A DNA stretch of 64,000 nucleotides from Asterias amurensis (GCF_032118995.1 NC_092663.1:372001-436000); one strand, 5' to 3'; shown: positions 23,736-36,225, counted from the first letter of the stretch. Notes: generated by a model not told the origin, from the sequence alone. Numbers and translations are program-made.

Positions 23736-24557
23736 AACAGCAAGAGCAGCCTGTACATGCCATTGGCAATGCTGCTCTGCTCATCACATTTGTGATTAGA
23801 GAGGGCTAATCATTTTGATTGGCCACGGATGTAAGTTTTGATAGATCGCTGTAACGTTACAAGCAATATTTCAAAGCTATCACTTAACGTTCCTTCATGA
23901 CAGATCGACCAACAATAGTATAAATGGCTGATTGATTTCTAGCGTTGGTTTGTTTAGACGAATGAAGAAAACAAATAGTAAAAACAAGATGGCGTTTGCG
24001 TGATAAAGGTCAGTGCTGCAACAAGATTGGAATAGAAAGCAGATGCTTCCCATCCCAACACATAATAAAATACAAAATACACACAACAGAGTTTCTTTTA
24101 TTCTTTCATAAACACTTTGTACACTGGCACATCATTCCCTATAAGGTACACACACCATCATTGGTTCCTTAATGATTTTAAAATTAAATATTGAGTTAAC
24201 GATTTCAAGATCTGCATCAATTATGTTTCAAAGATGCTGTCCGTATGTATTACAAATCATGACATTGACATGTTAAGTTTTTTTCCTCTTACAAAGTGTT
24301 TTCTACAAATGACCAGTGGAAAGTGTGTGTACCGTGTTTTTCTATAAGTCACCTATCAGAGGTTAAAGTTGTCAGCTCAATGCTTGATACATGACAGGAG
24401 GAGGGAGTATTAGATTGGCAATGAGTTTAATTGCAGTCAATGCAGGTTTGCAGTTTGTTTTTTTTAACACAGAAACCAGAGTTGTGTTGAATTTTAACAT
24501 TTCAATTTGATACTTCTTGAGAATAATTCCTTCACTCTTGAAATTAGAGTGATCAAT

Positions 24558-24709
24558 ATCAGTGCTTTATGGTAGCTGATCGTCAGCAATTAGCTAAGCA
24601 CATATCAGTGCTTTGTGATAGCTGCCCGTAAGAAATTAGCTAAGCACATATGAGTGCTTTTTGATAACTGCTCGTAAGCAATTTGCTCAGCACATATCAG
24701 TGCTTAAGG
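24558..24709 (+). repeat. 46-bp tandem repeat, 3.3 copies
   Basis: Units start at 24558, 24604, 24650 and 24696 (partial), each beginning atcagtgctt or atgagtgctt and ending attagctaagcacat. The period is exactly 46 bp throughout. Confidence 0.9.
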
Positions 24710-26079
24710 TTTGGTTCTGGCTCATCCAGAGTGGTCCAGTCCTGCAATACAGTGATGCAATGCAATGCTTTGCATCGGATGCATCCACAAACTGATGTAC
24801 TCTGCTTTTAAACAACTGTTACACACACTTGTTGTTTTATGCACAATGCTTTGCTATCTAGCAGTTTATGCTCAGTACTTTGGATTTCTTCACTGCTGTA
24901 ATATTGAATTGTTGTTATACCAGACTGTATCTGAACATACTCAAAAATTCACCAGAAAATATAGAATTAGAACATACAAACTAAATACGATGTGCCAGTG
25001 TACATTTCTTTGTTAAATAAGAATATTGCAACATACAATTCAATCCAGTCCTAAGCAATTCACAATCAGGCAAACTAATATTCACTTAATGATAATTAAA
25101 GCATCAATATAATTTGTAACACAATTTACAACAAGCCAAAGTGCAGCATCCTTACTCAATACCTGAGTTTACTAAAAACAAAATTAAGTCAAAATTTGGG
25201 GGGGGGGGTTACACGATTCCAATAATTGATAACCGAATGAGAAAACTGACTCTGTCAGACAACCTGCATTCAGCTTGTATAGAGAAAGTGTTTTTGAGGT
25301 GTATTTCATCACTAAACGCACCTGCTTTGATAAGAGGACAAGTTCATTCCAAACATTTGATTGGAATAATAAGACAGTAATGATTCTTTCCATCTTCCAT
25401 TCTGGTTTGATAGTGTTAAAGGGTTATTACTACCCTCAAGTTCAAACATGCAGATCTTCACACTACTGTGTGTTTCTTCAAGACACTCTTCATCAACTAC
25501 TGCTATAATGGAGGGACTTATAATGTCTGTTTGTTTTAAAGGATGCTGCGCTTTGGCTTTAACACCAGGCACATGGAGAAAAGCTATCCCCAAAAGGTTC
25601 TTGTTCACATTTAACCCAAACTGAAGAGAACTTATTGCTAAGATCCCCTTTTACCTGCTTGGATAACCATTTGTATGTAATTTCTGTTTGGCCAGAACAG
25701 AAATTACAAAATTGTAGCATTTGTCACTAGAGGCTGCTTCATTCCACTTTTTTGTAAGATGATAACGTCAAACTTTCAGTTAACGTTCAAAGAAAGATGA
25801 TCGCTTTTTGACTTCCTGTTACTTACAGTGTATCTGGGTTAAACAAAAGGCCTTTCCTAACATGTGCCTGGCATGAATTTGATTTTTGTATTTATTTATG
25901 TGATATTTTATATGTTCAATTGAAACCAATGTCAAGCAAATCCATGTCAATGAGAATCTAATGAAGTATATCGGAGATGCTAAGAGTTGTGCCTTCAAAT
26001 ATTCCTTGATTTCAAAGTGTTGACACATGATCATAGGAAGGAAATAATCCATGAGCCTTGATTCCAAGCCTTGTTGTTT

Positions 26080-26266
26080 CCACGTTTGAGTGGTGAATAA
26101 CTCATATATCTCAAACTGTCTTCAACTACTGGTTTTTAATGGAGAGAGAATTGTTATTCACAAGTTTGACTGGTGAGTAATTCATAAAGCTCAAACAGTC
26201 TTCATCAATTGGTGTTTAATGGAGAGAGAATTGTTATTCACAAGTTTGACTGGTGAGTAACTCATG
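26080..26266 (+). repeat. 80-bp tandem repeat, 2.3 copies
   Basis: The block agtttgactggtgagtaa with aatggagagagaattgttat recurs at about 80-bp spacing (26082, 26159, 26239). Confidence 0.85.
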
Positions 26267-28169
26267 ATTGACATGGATTTGCTATTTGATACCATTCTAG
26301 TACATGGACTAGACCCCATTGCCTTGAAGCTTTAGTGTTGACTAGAAGAGGCAGTTGCAGACAATCATCAATCAGCAAGAATTGTTCCATCCACATCTAA
26401 TTCATCTCCTGGCATCAAACGCTAAACTGCAAACAAAAATAGATCAATATATTAGATTTCAAAATGTTGATATTTTGAAAGGCAGGGTACAGGTTTACGG
26501 TGCGTGATGTTCTCTTTCAAGTTTGAGAAACAACCAAATTGTAAGTATGAGCTTGACAAATTTCTGTGAGGAAGTTTCAGTTACTGCTGTTGTTTTTAGT
26601 TATGAATCTACTTTTTGCAAAATAGTTTTACAATGAAGTTTGTGAAAACATTTTTACTTCTTCCTTTAGATCAAAATGATTTGTTTTTGACAAAATTGTT
26701 GCTAACCTCAGTATGTAACATTTATATGGAACCTATCCAACAGTTATTGCTCATGGCGCCTTTACAGTAAAACTCTCGTAAACAGGTGAGATTTGAGTGA
26801 CATTTGACATCTTTGTTCTATTTGAATGTTTAAATCCTGTACCCTGCCTTAACCGATTCAAATCCATAATGATTTGACACATTTACAATGGAAAACCTTA
26901 ATTTATAAAATCCACTCAAGCAAACAAACATACAAAACTGACTATTAAATTACTCTGATCATTGACCCAGTTGAGGCAGTTAATCTTGGTTGTAATATTC
27001 TAAAATATCTGAGGTAAGAGGAGAGAGTCAGATATGAATTGAAGATGGATTGTACAACCTGGAAAGTAAATGTGCTCAATTTAGCTTAATTTCCATTCTT
27101 CTCTATTTATGATCCACATTGAATCTGAAGTTAAAAGTTCCCCTGTGATTTCATAACCCACAGCTGCTGAATTACAAATTAGGTACATGTAGCTATTTTA
27201 ACGCGAAAATATTGCACCATTGATAAAAGCCTTGTTGCCTGCCCTAATATGGTTGTATAGTATCGCAGCAGGGATTCTGTCACCAAAAAACACAGTATTT
27301 TGAATTAGTATGAATATTCATTTTCTTATTTGCATGTTGTACCTAGTCCCCTTGTATATATTATAAATTGTACATAACCCAGTGACCATGATTGTACATA
27401 ACCCATGTCTATTGTGTAGTACTGTGCCCAGATTTTGTATGATCTCAGGTTTAGGGTCCAGTAACTTCATTGCATATTCAAAGGGTAAGTTTAAATAAGA
27501 AAGAGATTTGTGCTAGTGTGGTCTGTGGGGGTAAGCTAATGAATGGCAAGAGGGGGGTAGGGGTAGAGCAATTGAGTTTAGTGGGATGTGAACACAATCC
27601 TTCTGATGAGAGCTTGTGCTGGATGCACACAACCTGTTTTTGCTGTGTGGTTGTATGGTCTTTTGGAAACCACAGTTTTTCAAAGAAATATGTTGGAAAA
27701 CCAACCTGAAATTTGGCTGTGCAAGCTTTGCAAGCTTAATCATTTTTATCAGCTGTTGTAGGCTTTCAGCCTCATTTTGCCAGCTTGGAAAGAAAGACAG
27801 GTCAGAGGATTCATTTACAATCGTGAGTAATTGTTTTAAAATCAATTCATTTATTTTATAAGTATTTCATTATAATAAAGAAAAAACATGTAGTTAAATT
27901 ACAAATCTTGGAAAACTTGTTCAAATTTAGAAAGTCTTTTTGCAACATTTGCATACAAGAAGAAAATCTCATTTTTTTGACCAGTTGAAAGTTTTAATTT
28001 GATTTGCAATTAGCATCAGTCGTACTGACCTCAGCTCAAGACTAAATTTATATTGTAAGTTTTGTATGTAAATAGTGGAATGTTTTATTCAATAACTCAA
28101 TAGTGTAATTTGAGAAATTCTCTCTGAGTCTTATTCAGTGTATTGTTGAGCACATAGGATTGTTGTGAC

Positions 28170-28460
28170 AGATGTCAAGTGGCGTGTCATGATGTACTTT
28201 TTCTAGAGGGGAAATAAGTTGGAGGTATACATCTTGTGTGCTATATCTTATTCTGGTTGAATTTCAAGTAGCCCTATTTCAAATCAAAATGGTAATGATA
28301 AATGCCGTTAAAATAATTTATAATGAGTATTCTGAAACTGTCAGCTTTTTTTCATTGTGCTGTGTTTCAGGAACAGACAATTTAACTAGTGTTTTTTTTT
28401 AATCGAAAAAATTTCCAGTCTACATAACATAACTTAGTTTGAATCCCTCTGCAATTTATA
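28170..28460 (+). repeat. Dispersed repeat, partner of 35930-36225 (inverted)
   Basis: Shares in order ggtatacatcttgtgtgc, gaatttcaag, caaatcaaaatggtaatgat, gagtattctgaaactgtcag, attgtgctgtgtttcag and agtctacat with the minus strand of 35930-36225. Confidence 0.75.
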
Positions 28461-29301
28461 AAAAATGCCATAATAACATCCGTCGTGTATCCAAAATACT
28501 CAACGTACTTTTGACAACAATATTGCCTTTTTAAATGATACCAAAATATCAAAAATTTCTAATGATCAACATTGTTTGATATAATCCAAAATCTTCAGGG
28601 GAAAAATCAAGGCAAACAGTTTTTGCCTAGTGCTATTGATTTGAATAATTAAACATGATCAATGATGAGAATAAAGGGAACGTCCTCTTCTTTCCAACAC
28701 TTAATATATTGTTGGGGTTTGATTTTGTGAAGAGCTGTAAGTAATCAATGATAAGTGTAATGCCCCTCCATTTTGTGGTTGCATGACAAGGGTTGAAACA
28801 TTAATGACCATAATGCAATGTACACAGAACCATTTGGCATAACTTATGGATTAAACAAGTTGTTGTTCTTTATGGCTTTACTTCGGAACTTTTGAGTCCA
28901 AACTGGTATACACACATAGACACAAGAATTTTGAATATTAAAACAAATAAAAGCTACAGTTGAAGAAAGGAGAGGAAAATAAAGATCTATGGGAAATTAT
29001 TGGAAGCCCATCTTGTCACAGTCAAGTAGTAATCAAACTGGGTTATTCAGAGGTAAAAAGCATCAGATGAAGAAAAGAATTTGAGAAAAACAACAAGTTT
29101 AGTCTTTAAGAAATATTCTGCTAGGGTTGAATTGTCGGTCATTTTTTTTTTTTTTTGTATAACAAATCTTTGAGTAAAATATAGTTGAAAGTCAACAATA
29201 AAAGGAAAAGGATTTGAGAAAAAATAAAATCAGAGAATAATGTTTGTTATGATCAGAAATCTTGAAATGAAATGAATTGATATATTCTTAATGAGTATCA
29301 T

Positions 29302-29651
29302 AGTGGAGTGTCGTGGTTGAACAGACACGAGCACCAAACTCCAGCTCTGGTGTATATGTTCATTAGAGTGTGGGTTTGAATCTCGATTGTGACACTAGTG
29401 ACTTAACCATAAGCTTCTCTCCACCTACATGTAGGAGTAAATGGGTAACTTGTGAGGGCAGAGGTGGTTTATGTGATTGATTAGCTTGGAGCAGCACAGG
29501 CTGTATACTCTCCAGGGAGCTGAGCTAGTGTAAGGAATGGTTTAAGGCCCATGTGACCATGGGTCATAATGTTGAAGCAACATGAGTGTCACATCGTGAC
29601 GGACCTTAGCGCTATATAAGAAGCCATTATCATTATAATTATTATTATTAT
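29302..29651 (+). mobile_element. tRNA-derived SINE, about 350 bp
   Basis: The head carries a degenerate box A region and a box B-like gggtttgaatctcgattgtg. A body of about 230 bp follows, then a 3' end tagcgctatataagaagcc leading into an (ATT)n-type tail. This architecture matches pol III SINEs mobilised by CR1/L2-type LINEs, whose 3' ends also use gcgctata. Confidence 0.7.
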
Positions 29652-30737
29652 GTACTGTTTATTATAGGCCAGAATGCACTTTTTTATCTCTGTCATAAAT
29701 AGGACGATGAACATTAGGAAGGATTGAATTTAGTTGAAATAACTTCATGATTAGTTTCATGCGAGAAGGAAGTCATGTGTTACTCAATCTAAACGAAACG
29801 GGTTGATTTCAAGTGATGAAAACTTAAATCTGAGAAATTATTTTATTCTTAATTGTCAATTACATAATATTCAGTCTACCTGTGAATCCAAATAAGAACC
29901 TGAAAGTTCCTTGTTTTATAAAATATTCATTGAAAGGGAAATTGTACAAGTTATGGGATGCAAAGACCCATACAAATATGTGATCATGTAGACCTTGTTC
30001 AATCTGTTTTTACAAAAGGAACATTTCAGAGGCAAACTTAAAGTCTTAAAGGTACAGGACTTCTATCAAACAGAACCAAGTTCATATGATGATTTTGACT
30101 TAACGGTAGAAAATTTAAAAGCAAATCTTCATTTTGAGAACTTTGAATACAATTCATTTATCTCGTACTCTCCCCTTAAATGAAACTTTAAAAACTTTCA
30201 GGTTTAAAAACATTTGAAGCTACTTTATAAATGTAAGAATTATTACCGACAATTAGGGTTCATGTTGACATACATTTTAACAGCTATCCTGGTCATATGC
30301 AATAGTTTATATTACAATATTTAATTGGAATGGATGAATGGAATGCAACGCTGTCTTGGGTGTGATGTTGAGCATTCCTTCATCTCCATTCACTATTGAT
30401 AACAGTTCAGACAAAACGTTTGTAAGAATCTTGATTAGTTGTGTTGATGTTTTTGAATGTGACTCCATTCCATGATATCATTACATCACAGACTCACTAT
30501 GAAGGGTCTACTGATGTCATAGATCTATTGATGTTATTCAGTTTCATTCCATTTCTTGTTCAGCACATTGAAGTCTTACATTTATAACAGGTCTCCTGTA
30601 GCTACTGAGAACAGTTCTGTTGATGTTGAATGTGATTTCATTCCTTGACTAGAATGTTTGCAGTGTCAAATTTTGAAGGATCTCCAATCACTTTGGTCTG
30701 TGCATTGATGGTATGGAAGGAATTGCAAAGCGTTTGC
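29652..30737. other. Non-coding stretch, no gene seen
   Basis: AT-rich, with repeated short phrases such as gatttcattcc and gtctcctgta that hint at old tandem duplications leading into the 205-bp repeat. No exon supported. Confidence 0.5.
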
Positions 30738-31007
30738 AAGGATCTTGCTGCCATCACTCTACTGTTAACAATGGATACGTACATCCTCCATTGGTCCAAA
30801 TGTTTTGTAGTGACAGCTCCTTAGTGGAATCTACTTGCATTCTTACATTTTGAACGATCTCCTGTGTTAAATGATATCAGGGTACCCACTCTGGGTAAAG
30901 TCAGTGCTTTGCTGTCAGGGCAGGTCTGATACATATAGCTTGTAAGGATTTTGATGTCATCAATCCGCTGTTACCAATGGATACATAAATCTGCCATTGG
31001 TTAAGTG
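30738..31007 (+). repeat. Diverged tandem duplication, about 205 bp spacing
   Basis: Copies at 30738 (aaggatcttgctgccatcac) and 30943 (aaggattttgatgtcatcaa) both continue with ctgttaacaatggatacg / ctgttaccaatggatac and catcctccattgg / aatctgccattgg. Confidence 0.65.
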
Positions 31008-31149
31008 TTTTTCAATGCAACTCCTGCACCCATGTCCTCCATACAGTAACGATGATGGCAAGTCTTTTCTTGATTTGACAATCTTTCTTATTCTGAAGGC
31101 AATGTTAGCTGTCTCATTTCAATGTGTGTCAATGGGGTTGTTGATGTAG

Positions 31150-31461
31150 ATGTCAGTTTGGGCTCTAATCTCGTTCTTCTTGTTTCAACAAGTCTCTACA
31201 CTGGCTGCTGTAGTCCCAGATTGCCATTTCAATACTTTGACATCTCCTTTTTCCCAAGAAGCCAGACATTTACAATGTTCAGTTTTTGGTTATCGCAAAC
31301 AACCCTTTACCCCGGGTAGGGCCCAACCAGGTACTACCACTGAGGGAAAGTGGACCTGTAACATCGCGTGGGTAGGAGTGTCAAATCCTAAAGTAGCTCC
31401 TGCTACCCGCTACCCTTACAAAGTCCCTAAAACAGCATGTGACCAGGATAGCACTCAAAAG
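31150..31461 (+). CDS. Candidate first exon of a secreted cysteine-containing protein, unrecognised
   Basis: An open frame from ATG 31150 runs 104 codons to a donor-like CAAAAG|gtaatc at 31461-31462 in phase 0. If the donor is unused it ends at 31575 after 141 codons. Residues 1-19 (MSVWALISFFLFQQVSTLA) look like a signal peptide. The following ~85 residues have four cysteines and a compact composition (QCSVFGYRKQPF, GKWTCNIAWVGVSNP, YPYKVPKTACDQD) quite unlike the tail beyond the donor. GC content also drops after 31461. Alternatively it is an internal exon starting after the acceptor-like tgtttcaacaag at 31192, in the same frame. I find no convincing downstream exon, so it may be partial or a decayed gene. 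No family recognised. Confidence 0.45.
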
Positions 31462-31575
31462 GTAATCAATGATTTGCTGTACGTTAACTACTACATTTCA
31501 ACAGGGGATCAAATAGTCAGTTTATTGAAATCAACTAAACGTCTGCCATCCTATTTTGTTTTGAAAATTATATAA

Positions 31576-34002
31576 AACTATGTGACTGTGTAACAAGACT
31601 GTTAATAATTTCATTTTACCCTCTTTTACAACTTTGCTTGAAAATGTAGAATGTTAACCACACAGCATGTAAGAGAGCCCATTTCAGAAACCCAGGAAAC
31701 TGAGGACATATTTTGCATTTATAAAGTAATTATCAGGAAGTACTTCTGATTGAACTTTCAAATTTGTTGATGGCATTTGTTGATCACCAACTTCTGTGCT
31801 TCTCCCAAATATTTGTTGTACGTCTTACATTTTCAGTGCATTTACCACAACCTATCTATGACCCCACATGTACCTTTAATTTAATTTATTCTATCAAACC
31901 TGATTATTCAGAACTGATAGACAATCTCATGGCATGTACAGTACAGCGAACCGTTAATAATTTAGCTAAATACTCCATCTTGTTCAAGACTCCATCTTAT
32001 TCATGAAACTTCTTCCCATCCCCTCTACAGAAAAAAACCCCAGACGTACTTTTCACTGATTCATTGTTTTTGTCAACATTTGCGACTGTGTGTACACTCT
32101 TCCATCACACAAATATTGTAACAAACAAGTTACCTTTAAAGTGTGTATGAGCATTTTCAGTAATGAGGCTGTAGTGTTTGTGACTGATAAAGGGTACTTC
32201 ACAGAGGTGTCTTACCAACAAGCATCTTTTTCTATTGACTATAGCTTTCAAGTTAACCGTCTACAGGTCAGGATTTGAACCCACCATCCTTTTGATCATC
32301 AACAAAAGAACTTAGGTCCAGTTACCAACTTCTTGTAATCTTCATTTCCTTTTTGGTGTAGATATCTTGCAGTCAGAAGCTGGACTAATTATTCTCCTGA
32401 TCTTCACCACAAGAATCTAAGTCGAGCTCTGACAGCTCTTAGTCTTACAGTATTTATTTGATGCAGATTATGGTAGTGCGGAGTCGGACTAATTATTCTC
32501 CTGATCTTCACCACAAGAACCTAAGTCCAGTTACAGACTACCCCCATTATTGCTTCATGGTATCTTGCATTCAAGAGTCAGATCTGTTATTTTCATGACA
32601 ATCATTACACCAACCACATTTAACATCTCTTTTTAAGATGTTCATGAAGTGAGTAAAGATTACGTTGACCACACAAAAATCTGTTATATACCATGGTAAT
32701 AAGTGTTGTACATCACCTAACATGATTAGTTCATATTTGAAGATAGTATGTTGAGGAGAGTTCATTTCCTCATTTCATGATGAATGTTTACTGCCACACA
32801 CAGGTAAACAACATGGAAGATCCTTAAGAAATTTGATTCAAATAAACTATGTTTCACTTGAACCAATCAAATCAAATATATGCTTTGATGTTAATCCCCA
32901 CAACTGTATAATTATAATTTTCCTACTGAAAATGCCATGAGAGAAGTCTTCAGAAGAATAAATTACGCTTGATAAAAAAATCAAACTATTACTTGTTCAA
33001 TCTAAGTCATTACAAATTTATAAAGTTGTTTAAAGTGTCAGGGGCAAGAGTCATTGCTGACAAAAAGGTCTGAAACTAAAATCAACATTTCAGACGGTAT
33101 GTTGAAACAATGAATGTTAAACCTGTTGAAAGCTCTACCAGTTGTAGACTGAGGGAAAATCTTTTTAGGGCAGTATCCTCAGCACTACATAATAAGTACA
33201 TGTAGATCAATGTACATGAATTCTAATGAAAACTAACCGCTAGTTTTCTCAACAGACTGACATAAATAGTCTTAGTTCAGATAAAGGTGTGACATTTCTC
33301 ATCCCTAAACATGAAAAGCATCTGTTGTTTTTGTTTTGCTATTAAATTGTGCAGTTAGGATTGGAATCATTGTTCATATGACCATCATCACAAGAACCTG
33401 AATCCAGTAACTGCCTTCTGATAACAATATCTCATTTATAAGAAAAAATACAACAAACTGACTTCTCCACTCTTTGATTCTGAAGTTCTCTTTCAACAAA
33501 TATTAAGGCCTCAAGCCATGAGATTTATCAATTAAATTAATATTATATTAAAGAGATGGTTTATCATTGGATTGTATTTATTCAAATCCTTTAGTTCCCC
33601 ACAGAAAATCATAAAGTAACCTGCATAAAGCGCAATACTGTGAACTTTTCACAAAGAAAGAATAGTTAGTAATTTTGAATACTTTATGCCCACCTTTCTT
33701 TCCTTTTCCAGCATAGAGGAAATGCATGAAGACAAGGTTAAAACAAAGTTTTGCATTATTCTAATGATTTTAATATTCTTTTCCCACAATTTCTTTTTCT
33801 GTTTCTTTTTTAACCCCACCCAAGCTTAACCATGTCTTTAACACAACTCTTTATTTGATTTGCAAAAAACACTAAACTGCAAAAACTGGGGTGTTTAAAC
33901 TAATTCTCTTGGTAACTCTAAGGCAATGACCAGGGGGCAACAATTTATATTCTTTATCCCTGATGCAAATTAACATCTATTTTATAACATTGGTCAAGTT
34001 AA
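31576..34002. other. Region downstream of the candidate secreted-protein exon
   Basis: I looked for a continuing exon with Cys and a matching phase and found none I can support. The frames at 31764-32006 and 32090-32278 lack clear splice sites. The 103-bp repeat lies inside. Confidence 0.45.
32290..32595 (+). repeat. Tandem repeat of about 103 bp, three units
   Basis: Two close units share ggactaattattctcctgat and cttcaccacaagaa at 32383 and 32486. A diverged upstream unit (gatcatcaacaaaagaactt) starts near 32290. An isolated related piece lies at 33380-33420. Confidence 0.75.
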
Positions 34003-34080
34003 CAGGCCTGTATGCTTTGTTTTTGAAAGGGTAATGGCACCAAAGCACGTTTCTCTTCAGTAAAGGACAACTTATTAAGA
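34003..34080. mobile_element. caggcctg-ended MITE, 5' fragment
   Basis: Starts caggcctgtatgctttgttt and continues with the same text as copy 1 at 97 (tttgaaagggtaatggcacc), then runs into the 94-bp tandem repeat at 34089. The right half is missing. Confidence 0.6.
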
Positions 34081-34088
34081 AATTTAAA

Positions 34089-34339
34089 TTTTGTTCTGTG
34101 TAGCCTGTTGGGGTTACTGCCCACCGTGGCTATAACACTGTTTCAAATTGAGGGCAAATCTGTGCTGGGCAGCACAGTGTAATTTTGTTCTGTGTAGCCC
34201 TGGTGGGGTTAGTGCCCACCATGGCTATAACACTGGTTCTAATTGAGGGGAAATCTGTGCTGTGCAGCACAGTGGAATTTTGTTCTGTGTAGCCCTGGTG
34301 GGGTTACTGCCCACCGTGGCTATAACACTGGTTGTCACA
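34089..34339 (+). repeat. 94-95-bp tandem repeat, 2.6 copies
   Basis: Units start at 34089, 34183 and 34278 with ttttgttctgtgtagcc, then gggttactgcccaccgtggc and tataacactg. Each complete unit ends in a short dyad, tgctgtgcagcac or a variant. It directly follows a MITE fragment. Confidence 0.92.
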
Positions 34340-34587
34340 TTTAGATACCAAGAGATTTAATTTGACATCCAGTTTCTGCCGTTCTCCTGGATCACAGTTA
34401 GACTGAATATTGAGGTGACTAAAGACAAAATCACGCTAACACAATCAAAGTGAAGTGAATCAGGAAAAAATATAATGAGTTTTGTTTTAATAGATGTCAA
34501 ATTTGCATCGGGGATAAAGAATATTAATTTTTGGTTTTTACCCATATACACCGATGTGTGTAGCACTGTATACTCAGTACTTTCCCG

Positions 34588-34705
34588 AGTCCTGTGAAAA
34601 AAAAATCACAGGCATTTTTACTCGGGTGGGATTCGAACCCACGACCTTTGCAATTCCAGAGCAGTGTCATACCAACTAGACCACCGAGATTGCCCGGTAG
34701 CTAGA
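34588..34705 (-). mobile_element. tRNA-like SINE head (minus strand)
   Basis: On the minus strand ctcggtggtctagttggtat gives a good box A, and gtcgtgggttcgaatcccac a near-perfect box B with a 5-bp T stem. ctcgg and ccgag close as an acceptor-like stem. The anticodon arm pairs poorly, so a functional tRNA is unlikely. Short, with an A-rich end toward 34588 (ttttttt on minus). Confidence 0.65.
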
Positions 34706-35186
34706 GGCAGTTCGAATCCCATGTCTTAGCAGCGGGTACTGCAAACGATTTAATAGATGTTTTGTTTGTTACTGTCTGGCAATAACTATAAGAAACTCTG
34801 ACGCAAAGTTGTGCTAAATCTTGTAAAGCCTACATGTATGGAGCATAATTGAACAAGTCCTTGTTCATAGTCTTAGCATGACAGAGACCAAAAGGCAAAA
34901 TATAGCACTATTATGAGAAATTTGCTTTTAACCAATCGTTTGAAAGTATTAATAAAGTTGGTAATATAATAGTACGAGCCAGTAGTTTGAAAGCAAGCTT
35001 GATTTGTTTCTCTGTGACAAGTATACCCTTTCAGAACGCTTCGTGATTAAGATTTGAAAAAGACATTAGTTGGACTAGTTTCACTTTCATTGTCTTTAAA
35101 CTGTACAGATCAAGGTGGGCTCTATAAAGTGAAAGTTGAGAGCAGAATAGTGCCCAATATTCTTTCTGATCAAGAAGAAATATGTA

Positions 35187-35264
35187 GTTGTTTGTTTGTT
35201 TGTTTGTTTGTTTGTTTGTTTGTTTGTTTGTTAATGTTTGTTTTGTTTGTTTGTTTGTTTGTTG
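35187..35264 (+). repeat. (GTTT)n microsatellite
   Basis: About 18 units of GTTT/TGTT with one interruption (ttaatg). It gives rise to spurious Cys-Leu-Phe-Val-rich frames. Confidence 0.97.
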
Positions 35265-35489
35265 TGGTGTTGGGGTGCTGGTTTATGGATTTGTTTTTGA
35301 TGGGGGGGTTTTCTTGGATGGTCTTCCCAATGCTGGAACTTGGCAAAGCTCCCACAAGGGGATGATACAAAACAATGTGAAGTTGACAACAGCAAATCTC
35401 TCTAATTAATACACAATGTATATTGTGGTTTAATGTTTATGACTTCATGAATTGCATAAACCAACAAGTTATTAGAGTCACTGTGAAAT

Positions 35490-35562
35490 CAGTGGTAAGC
35501 CTTACTGGATTCAAACCCACTACACTCTAACCATCTGATCATGGTGACACGCCACTTGACAG
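35490..35562 (-). mobile_element. Degenerate tRNA-like SINE head (minus strand)
   Basis: Minus strand shows gatcagatggttagagtg (box A-like) and gtgggtttgaatccagtaag (box B-like) at the usual spacing. Confidence 0.5.
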
Positions 35563-35929
35563 AAGGTAGGACAAGTACTGTAATTATCAGGAATGATAAT
35601 ACCAAGAGTCGCAACTATAACCACAATGAGGACTTAAGATAGTACAGAAGATGTGTGTATACCAGTGGATATTGCTCTCTGAGTGCCAACAGCCCATAGC
35701 CACCCCCCTTAAATAACATTTTAAGAGGATTTCTACACTAAATACATTTTTATTACTATTTGGCTTAATAGATATTGTGGTTGTTTTAAGAAAACATATT
35801 GAAAGAGAAGGGGCTGACGATTATGTGTCTCTTTATTATGTTGGTATAAGAGACTTGTGCTTTGATTTTAAATATATCATAAACAAAATTGGGGTCTGTT
35901 TTCTTAAAGTTGACTTTAATTACTGATAA

Positions 35930-36225
35930 TGATTAGTTACAATTGTGAGCTGACCATTGTACCACTATGGTAGCATTTTTAAAACCTGGCAATGGAGTTC
36001 AAACATATTTATTTTATTGTAGACTTAAAATTTTTGATTAAAATAAAATGCTATTTAAATTGTCTGATTCTGAAACACAGCACAATAAAAAAAAAAACTG
36101 ACAGTTTTTAGAATACTCACTATACACTACTTTAACTATCATTACCATTTTGATTTGAAATATCAGAACTTGAAATTCACCCAGGATAAGTAAAAGCACA
36201 CAAAGGGATCGTATACCTCTGACTT
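35930..36225 (-). repeat. Dispersed repeat, inverted copy of 28170-28460
   Basis: On the minus strand: ggtatacgatccctttgtgt, gaatttcaagttctga, caaatcaaaatggtaatgat and attgtgctgtgtttcag. Old by the many differences and indels. Confidence 0.75.

Larger units (their letters stand above)
23736..28169. other. Non-coding stretch with tandem repeats
   Basis: Contains only the 46-bp and 80-bp tandem repeats and a run of ten G at 25198. Overlapping frames of 80-110 codons at 25141-25608 and 27470-27861 occur on both strands and show no domain; I treat them as chance. Confidence 0.55.

Noticed and set aside
34600-34700. Functional tRNA gene
   Set aside because: Box A, box B and T arm are good but the anticodon arm does not pair properly and the acceptor stem is short; a SINE head is more likely.
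35054-35365. 103-codon frame with a long Cys-Leu-Phe-Val repeat
   Set aside because: Produced by the (GTTT)n microsatellite.
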